Positions 49,047-59,405 of a stretch of DNA of 64,000 bases are shown in pieces. This DNA is from Microbacteriaceae bacterium 3FA27C10 (lineage in GTDB: Bacteria; Actinomycetota; Actinomycetes; Actinomycetales; Microbacteriaceae): assembly GCA_005502775.1 (NCBI GenBank), contig SCNI01000010.1:1-64000 (forward strand). Reading direction: 5' to 3'. The notes under the pieces were generated by a model. That model worked only from the letters and a program-made list of their open reading frames with translations. It made no database searches and had not been told where the DNA came from. Numbering within the stretch: the first letter of the stretch is position 1; each line of letters opens with the position of its first letter. A program made the position numbers and the translations under genes.

Positions 49047-49904
49047 TCAGCTGAGATAACGGACGGCTTGGGGTGCTGCGGATACATCACCGTCGGCGAA
49101 GTCGCGGAGCGCTTCGCGGACGGGTGAGCCGGGTTCGGCGCAGTAGGTCACGAGCTGTTGGCCGGTGTCGCCGATGCGGAGCATCTGGCAGTCGAAGAGG
49201 AACTCTCCCCGGTCGGGAATGGTCAGTTTCTTCTGCACGGCAGGAGCCGCATCGGGCTTTTGCTCCCAGAGGTCGTGGAACATCGGAGATACGGAGTTCA
49301 GCTCGGCGGTCAGGATGTTGATTTCCGCGAAATGCGGGTACCGGAGGAAGGACGACCGAAGGTCCGCCGCAACGATCTGCGCGAACGCGTGCGAAGAGGG
49401 ACTGGACCAGTGGGGGTGGTCGAGCGGGGCTCGAAACATCCATCGGGCAAGGTTCCGGTCGGTGGGGGGCATGCGGATGAGTTCGCCGATGAAGTACTCG
49501 GCCAGGTCGTTCCACGCCAGGACGTTCCACGCCGCATCGACCACGTACGCGGGCACTTCGGGCATGTTGTCGATCAGGAATCTGACCGAGGAGGACACGG
49601 ATGTCGATGGTCCGCTCGTGTGCGGAGCGGTGTCGCCGGCGAGGTGGAAGAGGTAGTCGCGTTCGTCCTGAGTAAGCAGGAGCGCTCGCGCCAGCGCGGA
49701 CAGCACCTGAGCGGAGGGGGTGGCACCGCGACCCTGTTCGAGTTTGACGTAGTAGTCGATCGAGATGCCGGCGAGTTGAGCAACCTCCTGCCGGCGAAGC
49801 CCGGGCGTGCGGCGGTGCACCGTCGACGGCAGACCCACCTCGTGCGGGGTCAGGCCGTGGCGCTGCTCGCGGAGGAACGCGCTGAATCCGGCCTTGTCGA
49901 TCAT
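49047..49904 (-). CDS. XRE-family regulator, MmyB-like, second copy
   Basis: A 285-residue regulator with the HTH LRRQEVAQLAGISIDYYVKLEQGRGATPS and the MmyB-like sensor domain (VPAYVVDAAWNVLAWNDLAEYF). It is close in layout to the regulator at 43143-43988, and is likewise divergent from an SDR gene. ATG 49904 follows GACAAT at 6 nt (leaderless). It probably represses the SDR at 50006-50746. Confidence 0.93.
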   Translation of the reverse strand: MIDKAGFSAFLREQRHGLTPHEVGLPSTVHRRTPGLRRQEVAQLAGISIDYYVKLEQGRGATPSAQVLSALARALLLTQDERDYLFHLAGDTAPHTSGPSTSVSSSVRFLIDNMPEVPAYVVDAAWNVLAWNDLAEYFIGELIRMPPTDRNLARWMFRAPLDHPHWSSPSSHAFAQIVAADLRSSFLRYPHFAEINILTAELNSVSPMFHDLWEQKPDAAPAVQKKLTIPDRGEFLFDCQMLRIGDTGQQLVTYCAEPGSPVREALRDFADGDVSAAPQAVRYLS

Positions 49905-49910
49905 GACGAC

Positions 49911-49916
49911 ATTGTC
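49911..49916 (-). promoter_or_regulatory. -10 element (GACAAT) of a probable leaderless promoter
   Basis: On the minus strand GACAAT is followed by 6 nt and the ATG of the second MmyB-like regulator. Confidence 0.5.
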
Positions 49917-50005
49917 TCTCCCCGTGTGGCCGCCGGGGGTGGTACAGCCTGTACCAGTGTCGACCAGGCCTTCCCGGGCTCCCCCGCCGGAGCGAGGCTC
50001 GGGTC

Positions 50006-50746
50006 ATGAAGAAAATCGCTTTGATCACCGGTTCCAACAAGGGCATCGGCCTGGAAACCGCCCGCCAGCTGGCCACCGCGGGAATGACCGTCCTCCTCGG
50101 CTCACGAGACCCAGGCCGCGGTGAGGCTGCGGCCGCCGCATTGAGGGCGGAAGGCCTGGACGCCACGGCTATCGCTCTCGACGTTGCCGATGATGCTTCG
50201 ATCACCGCCGCGGCGGCCACGGTCGGCGAGAAGTTCGATCATCTCGACGTCCTGGTCAACAACGCCGGCATCTATGCGGCCGGCCCGGCCAGCGGCACCA
50301 CCCGCGAGACGCTCCGGGTGCTGTTCGAGACGAACGTCTTCGGCGTCGTCTCCGTGACGAACGCGTTCCTGCCTCTGCTGCGGAAAGCAGAGGCGGGGCG
50401 CATCGTGAACGTCTCCAGCGAGGTCGCCTCTCTTGGAGTCGTCACCGACCCGACGACGTACATGTCCGGCATGCAAGACCTCGCCTACCAGGCCTCCAAG
50501 GGGGCGGTCAACTGGGTGACCATCATGTTCGCGAAGGAACTCACCGACACCCCCATCAAGGTCAACGCCGCCATTCCCGGCTATGTCAGCACAGACCTCA
50601 ACGGCAACGCCGGCTACATCACCGCCGCCCACGGCGCCGAAGCATCCGTCGCCCTCGCCACCCTCCCCGCCGACGGTCCGACCGGCACCTTCTGGGGCAC
50701 CCTCACCTCCACCGACACACCGGAGAAGGCTGTCGCCCCCTGGTGA
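50006..50746 (+). CDS. Short-chain dehydrogenase/reductase (carbonyl-reductase-like)
   Basis: A 246-residue SDR. TGSNKGIGLETARQLA and GSRD are typical of the NADPH-dependent carbonyl reductase-like group. NNAG, SSE (Ser), and YQASKGAVN (Tyr/Lys) complete the active site. It is divergent from an MmyB-like regulator and presumably induced by its ligand. Small aldehydes or ketones are likely substrates; this is inferred from the family only. Confidence 0.93.
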   Translation: MKKIALITGSNKGIGLETARQLATAGMTVLLGSRDPGRGEAAAAALRAEGLDATAIALDVADDASITAAAATVGEKFDHLDVLVNNAGIYAAGPASGTTRETLRVLFETNVFGVVSVTNAFLPLLRKAEAGRIVNVSSEVASLGVVTDPTTYMSGMQDLAYQASKGAVNWVTIMFAKELTDTPIKVNAAIPGYVSTDLNGNAGYITAAHGAEASVALATLPADGPTGTFWGTLTSTDTPEKAVAPW

Positions 50747-50821
50747 CGAGCAGCGCGGCACAACGGAGACCGCACACGCGCCGGCCGTCTGGGCCGCGTG
50801 GCCGCCGGCGCGCAGTAGCGA

Positions 50822-51601
50822 CTAGACCAGGATCATCCCGCCTTCGATGGCCATGATCTGCCCCGTCACGTAGTCGGAGTCGCTCGACGCCAGGAAGATC
50901 GCCGTGGGCGCGATGTCCTCGGGCTGCGCCGGGCGGCCGAGCAGGATGCCGGAGGCCATCGAGTCGAAGCCGGAGTCGCCCTCGCCGATCTTCTCGAGGT
51001 CGGCGTCGAGCTTCTTCCAGAGCGGCGTCGCCACCACGCCGGGCGCGAACCCGTTCACGGTGATGCCGTGCTCGGCCAGCGAGCGCGCAGCGGCCTGGGT
51101 CAGCGAGATGACCGCGGCCTTCGAGGCGCTGTAGGGCGCGAAGCTCGCAAAACCGGTGCGACCCGCGATCGAGGCGGTGTTGACGATCTTGCCGCCGCCG
51201 CCCTGCGCGATGAACTGCTTCGCCGCCTCCTGCGTGCCGATCAGCACGCCGAGCGCGTTGATGCGCATGATGAGCGAGAAGTTGTCCTCGGTGATGTCCA
51301 GGAACTTCATCGGCGAGTTCATGCCGGCGTTGTTGAAGTAGCCGTCGAGGCGCCCGAAGGTCTCGACGGCCTTCGCGATGCCGGATGCGACGGTGGCGCG
51401 ATCGGCGACGTCGACCTTCACGGCGAGCGCGGATCCGCCCGTGGCCGCGATCTCGTCGGCGACCGCCTGCGCTGCGTCGAGGTTGAGGTCGGCCAGCACG
51501 ACGTTCGCTCCTTCGGCGGCGAGCCCGCGGCCGATTCCCGCGCCGATGCCCGAGCCTCCGCCCGTGACGATGATGGTCTTTCCGGTGAGACGTGCAGTCA
51601 T
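50822..51601 (-). CDS. Short-chain dehydrogenase (polyol/3-oxoacyl type)
   Basis: A 259-residue classical SDR with TGGGSGIGAGIGRGL, a DLN acidic residue after strand 2 (NAD preference), NNAGM, the SIAG serine and YSASK. The closing GQIMAIEGGM is typical of sugar/polyol dehydrogenases. A GGGAGC ribosome site precedes ATG 51601. It is the third of three same-strand SDR genes whose direction is opposite to the adjacent transporter operon. The likely role is oxidation of an imported polyol or its product. Confidence 0.93.
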   Translation of the reverse strand: MTARLTGKTIIVTGGGSGIGAGIGRGLAAEGANVVLADLNLDAAQAVADEIAATGGSALAVKVDVADRATVASGIAKAVETFGRLDGYFNNAGMNSPMKFLDITEDNFSLIMRINALGVLIGTQEAAKQFIAQGGGGKIVNTASIAGRTGFASFAPYSASKAAVISLTQAAARSLAEHGITVNGFAPGVVATPLWKKLDADLEKIGEGDSGFDSMASGILLGRPAQPEDIAPTAIFLASSDSDYVTGQIMAIEGGMILV

Positions 51602-51653
51602 TTCTGCTCCCTTGCAGTCAGGTGATTCGATGGATGTCCGGCGTGAGCACGGA

Positions 51654-52445
51654 TCAGTGGAAGAGCACACCGCCGTTGACGTCGATCGACGCCCCCGTGA
51701 TGTACGACGCGTGCGCCGAGGTGAGGAACTCGACCGCGTCGACGATCGTCGACGCCGGCCCGGCGATGCCGAGCGGGATCTTGGCCCACTCGATGTCCTT
51801 CATCTGCTCGAAGGTGATGCCGCGAGATTCGGCCTCCTCGCGCAGCGCCTTGCGGTGCATCTCGGTGTCGATGTTGCCCGGACAGACCACGTTGGCCCGG
51901 ATGCCGCGCTCCGCGAGCTCGGCGGCGAGCGTCTGCGTGAGGTTGATGACGCCGGCCTTCGACGCGCAGTACGCCGAGAAGAGCGCGTGCCCCGAGCGGC
52001 CGTACCAGCTGCCGATCGTGACGATCGAGGCTCCGTCGTGGCTCGGCATCAACGGCACGAACGCCCGCGCCATCAGGAACACGCCCCGCAGGTTGATGTT
52101 CTGCGTGCGGTCCCACTCGTCGATCGGGAGTTCGATGATCGGCCCCGCCTTCTGCAGCACGCCCGCGATCAGCGCGAGCACGTCGACCTCGCCCGACCAC
52201 GCGGCGACGGCGTCGCGCGCCGCCTCCACCGACTCCGGCGAGGCCACGTTGCAGGGCACCTCGAGCACATCCGACGACGGGAAATCCGCACGCAGTGCCT
52301 GCGCCACCGAGGCCAGCGCGGAGGCGTCGATGTCGAGCAGCGCGACGCGGTCGCCCGCCTCGAGATAGCGGGCGGCCGCCTCGCGGCCCATGCCCCCGCT
52401 CGCGCCGGTGATCACGACGGCACGGTTCGATTTCGTGGTCTTCAT
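51654..52445 (-). CDS. Short-chain dehydrogenase, paralogue of 61656-62441
   Basis: A 263-residue SDR with TGASGGMG, DIDA (NAD-type acidic residue), an atypical IAG in place of NNAG, a GSW serine and YCASK. Its C-terminal half shares long word matches with the SDR at 61656-62441 (MHRKAL, RGITFEQMKDIEWAKIPL versus EEMRDIEWAKIPL, YITGASIDVNGGV). The two probably act on related substrates in the same pathway. Confidence 0.93.
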   Translation of the reverse strand: MKTTKSNRAVVITGASGGMGREAAARYLEAGDRVALLDIDASALASVAQALRADFPSSDVLEVPCNVASPESVEAARDAVAAWSGEVDVLALIAGVLQKAGPIIELPIDEWDRTQNINLRGVFLMARAFVPLMPSHDGASIVTIGSWYGRSGHALFSAYCASKAGVINLTQTLAAELAERGIRANVVCPGNIDTEMHRKALREEAESRGITFEQMKDIEWAKIPLGIAGPASTIVDAVEFLTSAHASYITGASIDVNGGVLFH

Positions 52446-52468
52446 GGACGAATTTCCTCTCTCAAGAA

Positions 52469-53272
52469 CTACAGGGTGGCGCGGACGGAGCCGCCGTCGA
52501 CGCCGAGGGTGGAGCCCGTGGTGAAGCCCGCGGCATCCGAGCTGAGGAAGAGCACCGCGTTGGCGACCTCCTCGGGGGTTCCCATGCGGCCCATCGGGAT
52601 GCCGCGGTCGGCGATCAGGGCGTCCACGGCATCCTGGCCGCGCGCGCCGTAGGCCGCCTCGATGTTCTTCAGCCAGCCGGTGTCGGCATCCGTCCAGAAC
52701 GGCGTCCAGATCGGGCCCGGAGCCACGTTGTTCACCCGCACCCGCGGCGCATAGGCGCGCGCGAGCGACTTCGACACGCTCGCGACCGCCGCCTTCGACG
52801 CGGCGTAGTCGACGATCACGTCTTCGGCCTGGCGCGAGAGATCCGAGGTCACGTTCACGACCGCCCCTTTGCCCGCCGCGTACATGCCGGGCACGAGGGC
52901 ACGGCAGATGCGCACCATCGAGAAGAAGTTGAGCTCGAAGGTGCGGTGGAAGTCGTCGTCGGTGAGTTCCTCGAACGACGCCAGCCGGCCGGCACCCACG
53001 TTGTTGACCAGGATGTCGGGCACTCCGCTGAACACCGTGATCACCTGATCGACGGCCGACCGGATGTCGTCGGCCTCGGTCATGTCGGCGTGGACCGCGG
53101 TCACCCGATCATGGATGCCGCCCTCCGAGGCGTAGGTCGCGATCAGGTCCTCGCGGATGTCGACGGCCACGACCAGGGCTCCCTCGGCGGCGAACGCCTC
53201 GACGACACGGCGCCCGATGCCGGTTGCGCCACCCGTGACGACCACCTTCTTCGCGGTCAGTCCGAGATCCAC
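52469..53272 (-). CDS. Short-chain dehydrogenase (sugar/polyol type)
   Basis: A 267-residue SDR. The GTG start has AAGGAGG 9 nt upstream; I preferred it over an upstream ATG because of that ribosome site. Motifs are TGGATGIG, DIRE (NAD preference), NNVG, VTSD (Ser) and YAASK. It is first of three collinear SDR genes with small gaps, likely one operon transcribed away from the binding-protein gene. Confidence 0.92.
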   Translation of the reverse strand: MDLGLTAKKVVVTGGATGIGRRVVEAFAAEGALVVAVDIREDLIATYASEGGIHDRVTAVHADMTEADDIRSAVDQVITVFSGVPDILVNNVGAGRLASFEELTDDDFHRTFELNFFSMVRICRALVPGMYAAGKGAVVNVTSDLSRQAEDVIVDYAASKAAVASVSKSLARAYAPRVRVNNVAPGPIWTPFWTDADTGWLKNIEAAYGARGQDAVDALIADRGIPMGRMGTPEEVANAVLFLSSDAAGFTTGSTLGVDGGSVRATL

Positions 53273-53632
53273 CAATGTCAGCCTCCTTGTTGACAGGGTC
53301 ATCTGCCGACGTCGTCGTCGGCACGTTCAACGCCGTTTCGGCGGCATGACCACAATTCAACGTTACTGAACGCTCCGCGATGTGTCCAGCCAGGAATCGA
53401 CGCGGATCCCGGATTGCGGGAGCCGGGTATGGCGGCCGATTTTGCACAACTTTGCTGGATTGCTGCGGAAAACTATCCGCCAAGTTATCAATTTGTTAGT
53501 GTGCAATGGTTGTGCAGTGAGGCTCAAGACACGATAGTGGACCCGACAGTGTGGTTGTACACTGATGCCCAGCGCGGTGACGAGCGAATGAGCCACCACC
53601 GATCCCGCCAGGACTGATCACGAAGGAGTGAC
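53273..53632. other. Divergent intergenic region of the catabolic island, 360 bp
   Basis: This gap separates the SDR operon from the sugar-importer operon and is clearly more AT-rich than its surroundings (53438-53520). It holds a TTCA/TGAA palindromic motif at 53356-53371 shared with 60458-60474, an 8-bp inverted repeat TGCACAAC/GTTGTGCA spanning about 53441-53515, a small GCGGA/TCCGC hairpin near 53474, and a -10-like TACACT near 53555. No gene was seen. Confidence 0.6.
53356..53371. promoter_or_regulatory. Operator-like motif, copy 1
   Basis: TTCAACGTTACTGAAC has TTCA/TGAA symmetry and aligns with the motif at 60458-60474 (about 12 of 17 positions alike). Both stand before minus-strand genes of the same island, so one regulator may bind both. 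Confidence 0.4.
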
Positions 53633-54874
53633 ATGAAACGAACAATCAAGGTCGGCATAGTCGGGGCGGCGGCTCTGAGCCTGATCCTCACCGGCTGCAG
53701 CGCCGGCGGCCCGTCGTCGACCTCCGCCGGCGGCGCAACCAAGAGCGCGGTCCCCGCATCGGTCGATCTCAAAGGCGAGACCGTGGTGTCCCTGTTCACC
53801 TCGCTGAACAACGACTACTACTCGGGGTGGGACCAGGGCGCACGTCGCGCCGTCGAGGCCTTCAACGGCAAGTACGTCGCACTGACCAACGAGGGCGACC
53901 CGGCCACCGAGCTCGCTCAGTTCCAGCAGCAGATCGACGCCGGGGTGAAGATCATCTTCGTCACCGCCCCGGACCCGGCGAACGTGCCCGCCATGGCGAA
54001 GCTCGCCCAGGACAACAACGTCTGCTTCGCCAACACCTGGGAGCAGCCCAGCTGGACCTCGCCCTTCGACACCGGCAGCCAGTACGTGCTCTACCAGACC
54101 CCGCAGTCGACCGAGGCGGCGTACCTGCTCGCCAAGAAGCTGTTCGACAAGATCGGCGGCAAGGGCAACGTTGTGCACATCACGGGCCACCCGGGTGCGA
54201 CCCCCGACACCCAGCGCACCGCGGGCTTCAACAAGGCCCTCGCCGAGTACCCCGACATCAAGCTCGTGGCCGAGGAGCCGGGCGAGTGGAACCGTGACGA
54301 CGCCCGCACCGCGATGGCGGGCATCATCTCGCGTGTCGACAAGATCGACGCCGTGTTCGGCCAGAACGACGACGTCGGAGTCGGCGCCCTCAACGCGCTG
54401 ACGGAGGCCGGCATCACCGGTGTGCCGATCACCGGCATGGACGGCAACGCCTCGACGGTCGAGCTGATCCAGAACGGCCAGATGTACGCCGTCTACTCCA
54501 GCCTTCCCCAGTGGACCGCCGGATTCTCCTTCGTGCAGGCGCTCGACTACTGCAAGGGCGCGAAGGTCGACCCGCTCAACCGCCAGCTCTGGTGGGACGG
54601 CATCATCGTCGACGCGGACAACGCGGCCGACTACCTGTCGACCTACGCCGGCGAGTCCGACCCCTACGACTGGGTGAAGATGAGCAAGGTCGCCTACCCG
54701 AACGACTGGGACCCGCAGAACGGTGTGCGCCCGCTCAACATGGAGGAGATGTGGTCGTTCGCCGACAAGCCCGCCGGGTTCACCTACCCTCCGGAGTACA
54801 CGGCGGCCCTGCCGAACATGGACGCGGTCACCCAGGAATGGAACGACCACTGGAAGCTGCTGCGTCGCGACTAG
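53633..54874 (+). CDS. RbsB-like sugar ABC transporter substrate-binding lipoprotein
   Basis: A 413-residue periplasmic-binding-protein type I lipoprotein. The signal ends in the lipobox LILTGC (C22) with a Gly/Ser/Thr linker. The mature part has the ribose-binding layout (SLFTSLNNDYYSGWDQGARRAVEAFN, then FGQNDDVGVGALNAL and ITGMDGN). It is about 80 residues longer than RbsB because of a C-terminal extension rich in Trp/Tyr/Pro. GAAGGAG precedes the ATG. First gene of a complete importer operon. The ligand is probably a small sugar, polyol or related compound. Confidence 0.95.
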   Translation: MKRTIKVGIVGAAALSLILTGCSAGGPSSTSAGGATKSAVPASVDLKGETVVSLFTSLNNDYYSGWDQGARRAVEAFNGKYVALTNEGDPATELAQFQQQIDAGVKIIFVTAPDPANVPAMAKLAQDNNVCFANTWEQPSWTSPFDTGSQYVLYQTPQSTEAAYLLAKKLFDKIGGKGNVVHITGHPGATPDTQRTAGFNKALAEYPDIKLVAEEPGEWNRDDARTAMAGIISRVDKIDAVFGQNDDVGVGALNALTEAGITGVPITGMDGNASTVELIQNGQMYAVYSSLPQWTAGFSFVQALDYCKGAKVDPLNRQLWWDGIIVDADNAADYLSTYAGESDPYDWVKMSKVAYPNDWDPQNGVRPLNMEEMWSFADKPAGFTYPPEYTAALPNMDAVTQEWNDHWKLLRRD

Positions 54875-54883
54875 CACCCCTTA

Positions 54884-54928
54884 GGGTCTGGGTGGCTCGG
54901 GCCTTTCGCGCCCGAGCCACCCAGACCC
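54884..54928 (+). terminator. Intra-operon hairpin (19-bp perfect stem)
   Basis: The arms 54884-54902 and 54910-54928 are perfect complements of 19 nt with a 7-nt loop (CTTTCGC). It lies between the binding-protein and permease genes, where such hairpins attenuate read-through or protect the upstream mRNA, giving more binding protein than permease. Confidence 0.8.
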
Positions 54929-54976
54929 CTCTTCGCTCGACTTGATCATCCATCCGAAACCGTACGGAGTCCGAAC

Positions 54977-55936
54977 ATGAGTGGCCGAAACAACGTAGTA
55001 GTGCGAGGACTCAAGGGGGTGGCGCTCCCGATCGGCGCCATCGTCATCCTCCTCATCCTCTTCTCCCTGCTGGCTCCCTCCTTCTTCCAGCCGAACACCG
55101 CCGTCACCATCCTGCGCGAGTCGTCGGCCCTGCTCGTGGTGGCGATCGGCATGACCTTCGTCGTGCTGATGGGCAGCATCGACCTTTCGGTCGGCGCCAC
55201 CGTGACCCTGGCCGGCCTCGTCTCGGCGACCGTGGCGAAAGACGGCTCGTGGATCCTCGCGATCCTGGCCGGAATCGCGGTCGGCATCATCGTCGGCCTG
55301 GCGAACGGCGTCATCTTCGCCTATGCGAAAGTGCCCAGCTTCCTGACCACGCTCGGAATGAGCCTCGTCGTCGGAGGCGTCGGCCTCTGGTTCGTCGGCG
55401 GACGACCCGTGCAGGTGTTCAACCTCGACTTCACCAACATCTCGCAGGGCCGCTTCCTGCTCGGCCTGCCGAACATCGCGCTCTGGGCGATCCTGCTCTG
55501 GGCGATCATCTCCTACGTGGGCGCCAAGACCCGCTTCGGCCGCTACACCTTCGCCATCGGCGGCGCCGAGGTGGTCTCCGGACTCGCCGGCATCCCCATC
55601 CGGCGGATGAAGCTGTGGGTGCTCGTGCTCTCCGGCGTCATGGCCGCCATCGCCGGCGTGCTGCTCGCCTCGCGCATCGGGGCGGCGACCCCCGGCATGG
55701 GCGACCGGCTGACCCTCGACTCGATCGCGGCCGTGGTGATCGGCGGCACGGCGCTGACCGGTGGCGTCGGCGGCGTGCACCGCACCATCCTCGGTGTTCT
55801 CGTGATCACCACGCTCAGCGTGGGGCTCAACACGATGGGCGTGGCCCCGTACCTGCAGGACATCATCCAGGGCGCGGTCGTCATCCTCGCGGTGGCGCTC
55901 ACGCTCGACCGCTCCAAGCTCACCGTCATCAAGTAG
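54977..55936 (+). CDS. RbsC-like sugar ABC transporter permease (CUT2)
   Basis: A 319-residue permease with eight to ten helices and CUT2 hallmarks: VAIGMTFVVLMGSIDLSVGA, FLTTLGMSLV and AVVIGGTALTGGVGGV. One permease gene is sufficient, as the protein acts as a homodimer. The spacing to the ATPase gene is 13 bp. Confidence 0.96.
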   Translation: MSGRNNVVVRGLKGVALPIGAIVILLILFSLLAPSFFQPNTAVTILRESSALLVVAIGMTFVVLMGSIDLSVGATVTLAGLVSATVAKDGSWILAILAGIAVGIIVGLANGVIFAYAKVPSFLTTLGMSLVVGGVGLWFVGGRPVQVFNLDFTNISQGRFLLGLPNIALWAILLWAIISYVGAKTRFGRYTFAIGGAEVVSGLAGIPIRRMKLWVLVLSGVMAAIAGVLLASRIGAATPGMGDRLTLDSIAAVVIGGTALTGGVGGVHRTILGVLVITTLSVGLNTMGVAPYLQDIIQGAVVILAVALTLDRSKLTVIK

Positions 55937-55949
55937 GAGACGAGACGCC

Positions 55950-57482
<1,533 letters not shown>

Positions 57483-57499
57483 CGGCACCCGGCAGACAG

Positions 57500-57536
57500 A
57501 GAAGGGGCGGTTCTCCGGTGGAGGACCGCCCCTTCT
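57500..57536. terminator. Hairpin terminator between convergent genes
   Basis: A 12-bp perfect outer stem (AGAAGGGGCGGT, 57500-57511, with 57525-57536) continues as CTCC/GGAG after one mismatch around a 3-nt loop. Further flanking pairing (GGCAG...CTGCC) extends it. It ends both the importer operon and the convergent aldo/keto reductase unit. Confidence 0.85.
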
Positions 57537-57567
57537 GCTCTGCCGGGGATGCCGGACAGCGCGCCTC

Positions 57568-58500
57568 TCAGGAGTTCTCGGGGAGCCCCAGCGCCCACTG
57601 ATTGGCCGCCACGTCGGGCCTGCAGGCCAGCACCGCCTGCAGCAGATCCTCGTCGATCGGAGCCGCTGCGGCCTCGACGGCCTGGCGCAGGTGATGGACG
57701 TCGGTCGTGCCCACCACCGTGGTGATGGCGCCGCTGCGCTGGATGGCGTACTGGTTCGCCAGGAAGGCGATGTCGGCGCCCGCCTCGGCGCAGACCGCCG
57801 ACATGCGCACCGCCGCCTCGACGACGCCGGAGGGCGACATGTGCCCCTCGGCGGCGATCCGCGTGATGGCCGGGGTCAGCAGGCCCAGCGCGACCGCCGC
57901 GGCGTTCATCAGCGCCACCCCCCTCTCCCGGGCGAGGTCGCCGAGGGTGTCGGAGAGCGAGTTGTCGAGCAGCGTTCCGTGGGCGAAGTTGAGCACGACG
58001 TCGACCTGCGTCTCGGTGAGCACACGCCGGGCGGCGGCGAGCGAGTAGCCCGTCATGCCGATGGCGCGGCACTTGCCCTCCTCGCGCAGCGCCAGGAGCG
58101 TGGCGTAGCCGTCGTCGAGCACGGGGCCCAGGTCGACGAACTCGATGTCGTGCAGCTGCAGCACGTCGAGGTGGTCGGTCTGCAGCAACCGCAGGCTCTC
58201 CTCGACGCCGCGGCGGATGGCGGCCGGGCTGAAGTCGAAGATCTCGCCGCGGTTGCGGCCCGCCTTCGTGCCGATCAGCACGCGATCGCGCTTGCCCTTG
58301 AGGGCGATGCCGAGGCGCTCTTCGGCGTCGCCGTAGTAGGGCGAGGAGTCGAAGAAGGTGATGCCGAGATCGATGGCCTCGTCGACGGCCGCGATGCCGG
58401 TCTCGAGGGGAACGGGCCCGAACAGCTGGCCGAGGGGGGCGGTGCCGAACGAGACCGAGGAGATCTCGAGTCCGGTCGTGCCGAGGGGGGTGACGTGCAT
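57568..58500 (-). CDS. Aldo/keto reductase (sugar dehydrogenase-like)
   Basis: A 310-residue AKR with the tetrad D51, Y56 (FFDSSPYYG), K79 (IGTKAG) and H117 (LQLHDIE). The wording resembles the L-fucose / D-threo-aldose / galactose dehydrogenase-like AKR group, which oxidises the anomeric carbon of aldoses with NAD(P). GAAAGGACC lies upstream of the ATG. It is the last gene of the three-gene unit 57568-60439. Its presence favours a sugar as one pathway intermediate. Confidence 0.93.
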   Translation of the reverse strand: MHVTPLGTTGLEISSVSFGTAPLGQLFGPVPLETGIAAVDEAIDLGITFFDSSPYYGDAEERLGIALKGKRDRVLIGTKAGRNRGEIFDFSPAAIRRGVEESLRLLQTDHLDVLQLHDIEFVDLGPVLDDGYATLLALREEGKCRAIGMTGYSLAAARRVLTETQVDVVLNFAHGTLLDNSLSDTLGDLARERGVALMNAAAVALGLLTPAITRIAAEGHMSPSGVVEAAVRMSAVCAEAGADIAFLANQYAIQRSGAITTVVGTTDVHHLRQAVEAAAAPIDEDLLQAVLACRPDVAANQWALGLPENS

Positions 58501-58520
58501 GGCGGAGGTCCTTTCGGAGG

Positions 58521-59405
58521 TCAGTGGGTGGAGCCGACCGGTTCGGCGAGCAGGGCCCGCGTCTCGGAGGCGAGTTGCGGCAGCGATTCGGCGATCGGCC
58601 GGGCGCGGTGCTCGGCCGAGATGATCTCGACGCCCCAGCCGCCGTCGTAGCCGCTCTCCCGGACCGCGCGTACGAAGCCGGGCACGTCGAAGGCGCCACG
58701 ACCGGGGTACCGGCGGCGATCGATCGTGTCGTCCCAGAGCGAGCCCACGGGCGCCGCCGCTCCGTCGTCCAGCTCGACGACGAAGATCATCTCGGCGGGC
58801 AGGGCTGCGACGGCGGAATACGGCGTTCCGGCGCGATAGACGTGCCAGATGTCGAGGCAGAGGCCCGCTCCCGGATTGGCGATCTCCCGCAGGATCGCGG
58901 CGCCGGCATCGATTGTGGGCACGTTGCTCGAGAACGGCATCGGTTCCAGCGCCACCCTCGTGCCGTGCTCGAGCGCCTGCGTGGCCAGCGCATCGAACTC
59001 GGCCAGGAACATACCGGGGTCCACTGGGGCGTCACCGATCTCGGCGGCGATCTTCACCGTCCGCGCCCCCAGGTCTCGTGCAGCGGAGAGCAGGTCAGCC
59101 CGCACCCGATCGGATGCCGCTCGGCGCCCGTCGGCCGTCCACCACTCCCCCAGGAACTCCAATTCGACCTGGGACATGCCGTTGTCGCGCAGGATCGCCG
59201 AGAGCTCCGCCAGACCGCCGCGCGAATCGCGGTAGGCGATCAGGTCGGCGTGCAAGAGCCCGAACCCCGTCCATCCGGCGGCCGCGGCCGTCTCGATGCG
59301 CTCGCGCAGCTCGATCGGGCTCCGCTCGTCACCGCGCTGCGGGGCGGCATCGCCCGCCGTCGTCCAGCAGGTCGCAATCAGCCGAACCGGCTCTGCGGCG
59401 GTCAT
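58521..59405 (-). CDS. Sugar phosphate isomerase/epimerase-like TIM-barrel protein
   Basis: A 294-residue xylose-isomerase-like (AP-endonuclease 2 superfamily) protein. Predicted divalent-metal ligands are visible at barrel strand ends: VALEPMPFSS (Glu), CLDIWHVYR (Asp/His) and GVEIIS (Glu). Members isomerise or epimerise ketoses, keto-acids or inosose-type compounds. Its start overlaps the upstream ketopantoate-reductase-like gene (ATGA), so they are coupled. The substrate is not fixed by sequence. Confidence 0.92.
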   Translation of the reverse strand: MTAAEPVRLIATCWTTAGDAAPQRGDERSPIELRERIETAAAAGWTGFGLLHADLIAYRDSRGGLAELSAILRDNGMSQVELEFLGEWWTADGRRAASDRVRADLLSAARDLGARTVKIAAEIGDAPVDPGMFLAEFDALATQALEHGTRVALEPMPFSSNVPTIDAGAAILREIANPGAGLCLDIWHVYRAGTPYSAVAALPAEMIFVVELDDGAAAPVGSLWDDTIDRRRYPGRGAFDVPGFVRAVRESGYDGGWGVEIISAEHRARPIAESLPQLASETRALLAEPVGSTH

